This document shows positions 62,827-64,000 of a stretch of 64,000 nt of DNA, piece by piece. Numbering within the stretch: position 1 is the stretch's first letter; every line of letters starts with the position of its first letter. Below the pieces are notes generated by a model, which saw only the letters and a program-made list of their open reading frames with translations, was not told the origin of the DNA and searched no databases. The DNA is from Shewanella sp. OPT22 (lineage in GTDB: Bacteria; Pseudomonadota; Gammaproteobacteria; Enterobacterales; Shewanellaceae). Location of the stretch: NCBI RefSeq assembly GCF_004168585.1, contig NZ_PGVH01000029.1, positions 77,095 through 141,094 on the forward strand, in the 5' to 3' direction. The position numbers and the translations under genes were made by a program.

Positions 62827-64000
62827 ATGAAAAAAATACCTACTTTATTACTTGCAGCCGCTATCAGCTCAGCATTATTCGGCTGTCAAAGCACATCGGG
62901 CACAAGCCAAACGCATTCGGCAAGTCATACTTTAATGACAGCAGCAAAATCTTCAAACCTGGGTTACGACATAGTTGAGTCGCTCACCGTTGAAGTTGGC
63001 CCTCGTATGGCAGGAACTGACAAAGACCTCATGGCCGTTGATTGGGCAATGAACAAGTTCAAACAACTTGGCTATGACAAAATATATAAAGAGCCTGTAA
63101 AAGTACCAATTTGGGAGCGCGGTTCAGCAAGTGCTGAAGTAACTGCACCCTACCCTCAACCTCTGGTCATCACCGCGTTAGGTGGCAGTGTTGCTACCCC
63201 AGTGAATGGCTTAGAAGCTGAGATCGTTCGCTTTGATACCTTAGCGGCATTAAAAGCAGCCAACCCTGCTGACGTGAAAGGTAAAATTGTTTTTATCGAT
63301 CATAAAACAGAACGTGCAATTAATGGCGCTGGTTATGGTAAAAGTGTGGGTGGACGTTCTCGTGGTGCAATTGCAGCAGCCGAAAAAGGTGCAGTAGCGA
63401 TTGTGGTTCGCTCTATCGGTACCGATCATGACCGTATGGCACATACAGGTATGATGCGTTACAAAGACGGCGTTAACAAAATTCCAGCAGCCGCCCTTTC
63501 AGCACCTGATGCAAACCAACTCAACTTCATGTTGAAACGTAATCCCAACGTAACATTGAAATTGAACATGACCCCTGAAAACAAAGGTTTTGCAACGTCT
63601 TACAACGTTATCGGTGAAGTGATTGGCCGTACCAAACCTGAAGAAATTGTACTTATTGGTGCACATTTAGATTCTTGGGATGAAGGTACAGGTGCATTAG
63701 ATGACGGTGCAGGCGTCGGTATCGTCATGGCCGCAGGAAAGCACATTTTGGATTTACCACAGCGTCCAGATCGCACGGTTCGTGTCGTACTTTACGCCGC
63801 AGAAGAAATTGGGTTAGTGGGCGGTAAGGCTTACGCTAAAGCTCACGCTAAAGAACTGCAAAACCATTATATCGCTGCTGAGTCTGATTTTGGGGCAGGT
63901 TGGATTTACCGTATTGATGTCAACGTAAACCCAAACCAATTACAACAAGTTCATACTGATTTAGCGCCAATGACAACCAATAGAAATATTGAGTTAGGTA
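62827..64000 (+). CDS. M28 family metallopeptidase lipoprotein (partial, C-terminus outside window)
   Basis: About 391 residues are visible from the ATG at 62827 to the window edge. The signal peptide ends in the lipobox LFGC (Cys20). A PA-type insert (about 110-230) is followed by the M28 peptidase core: the zinc ligands in GAHLDSWDEGTGALDDGAG and the catalytic EE in YAAEEIGLVG. It is a probable periplasmic or outer-membrane aminopeptidase/carboxypeptidase Q-like enzyme. It lies 100 bp after rpsT, past a terminator, so it has its own promoter. Confidence 0.85.
   Translation, partial: MKKIPTLLLAAAISSALFGCQSTSGTSQTHSASHTLMTAAKSSNLGYDIVESLTVEVGPRMAGTDKDLMAVDWAMNKFKQLGYDKIYKEPVKVPIWERGSASAEVTAPYPQPLVITALGGSVATPVNGLEAEIVRFDTLAALKAANPADVKGKIVFIDHKTERAINGAGYGKSVGGRSRGAIAAAEKGAVAIVVRSIGTDHDRMAHTGMMRYKDGVNKIPAAALSAPDANQLNFMLKRNPNVTLKLNMTPENKGFATSYNVIGEVIGRTKPEEIVLIGAHLDSWDEGTGALDDGAGVGIVMAAGKHILDLPQRPDRTVRVVLYAAEEIGLVGGKAYAKAHAKELQNHYIAAESDFGAGWIYRIDVNVNPNQLQQVHTDLAPMTTNRNIELG

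Noticed and set aside
1-64000. CRISPR arrays, tRNA or rRNA genes
   Set aside because: No regularly spaced identical repeats and no cloverleaf or rRNA-like sequence noticed on reading; a tRNAscan or Infernal run would be decisive.

Overview
The window looks like a chromosomal segment of an AT-rich marine gammaproteobacterium of the Shewanellaceae/Alteromonadales type. This is inferred from gene content and synteny: rpsT divergent from murJ-ribF-ileS-lspA-fkpB-ispH, a minor pilin operon ending in tapY2, pspF divergent from pspABC-ycjX, sapABCDF followed by fabV, and GlyGly-CTERM and DUF6268 proteins. Several large ankyrin proteins and a patatin-like protein without signal peptides resemble what host-associated relatives such as Parashewanella carry. 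The genus is a guess.

Layout. 1-3.2 kb: phage-shock system (ycjX, pspC, pspB, pspA on minus; pspF on plus) with a sigma-54 promoter. 3.2-9.4 kb: a lipoprotein gene, then the sapABCDF peptide ABC importer. 9.6-10.8 kb: fabV. 10.8-11.7 kb: a long non-coding stretch with nested inverted repeats. 11.7-14.8 kb: an ankyrin protein with a possible J-like segment. 15.0-24.0 kb: mostly housekeeping genes (rhombotarget lipoprotein, uvrB, DUF6268 outer-membrane protein, ylqF GTPase, a flippase whose Shine-Dalgarno lies in a hairpin, a methyltransferase, yeaC-zinc ribbon-M14 carboxypeptidase). 24.2-27.2 kb: an unrecognised 710-residue protein with a duplicated hydrophobic module, divergent from a small helical protein. 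27.2-34.5 kb: an exported, membrane-anchored CobN-like chelatase, DUF2149 and ExbB/MotA-like proteins, divergent from a TonB receptor, with two Fur-like sites between them. 34.5-40.6 kb: LysR, NTF2-like, patatin, Tag glycosylase, a frame-broken small membrane gene, an Mpo1-like protein and a lipoprotein amidohydrolase preceded by hexamer tandem repeats. 40.6-46.0 kb: two adjacent ankyrin paralogues. 46.2-48.0 kb: DUF885 lipoprotein. 48.1-54.3 kb: type IV pilus minor pilin/PilY1 operon. 54.4-62.1 kb: ispH, fkpB, lspA, ileS, ribF and murJ. 62.4-64.0 kb: rpsT and a truncated M28 peptidase.

How the genes work together. The psp and sap blocks are both linked to the cell envelope. The 27-34 kb module reads as iron-regulated uptake and processing of a metal-tetrapyrrole, probably heme: the TonB receptor would import it, and an anchored chelatase-like protein energised by an ExbB/ExbD-like pair would act in the periplasm. 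The pil genes build the pilus tip complex. The ankyrin, patatin and duplicated-module proteins are candidates for host-interaction factors, but no secretion system is present in the window. I see no tRNA, rRNA, CRISPR array, insertion sequence with transposase, or prophage genes.
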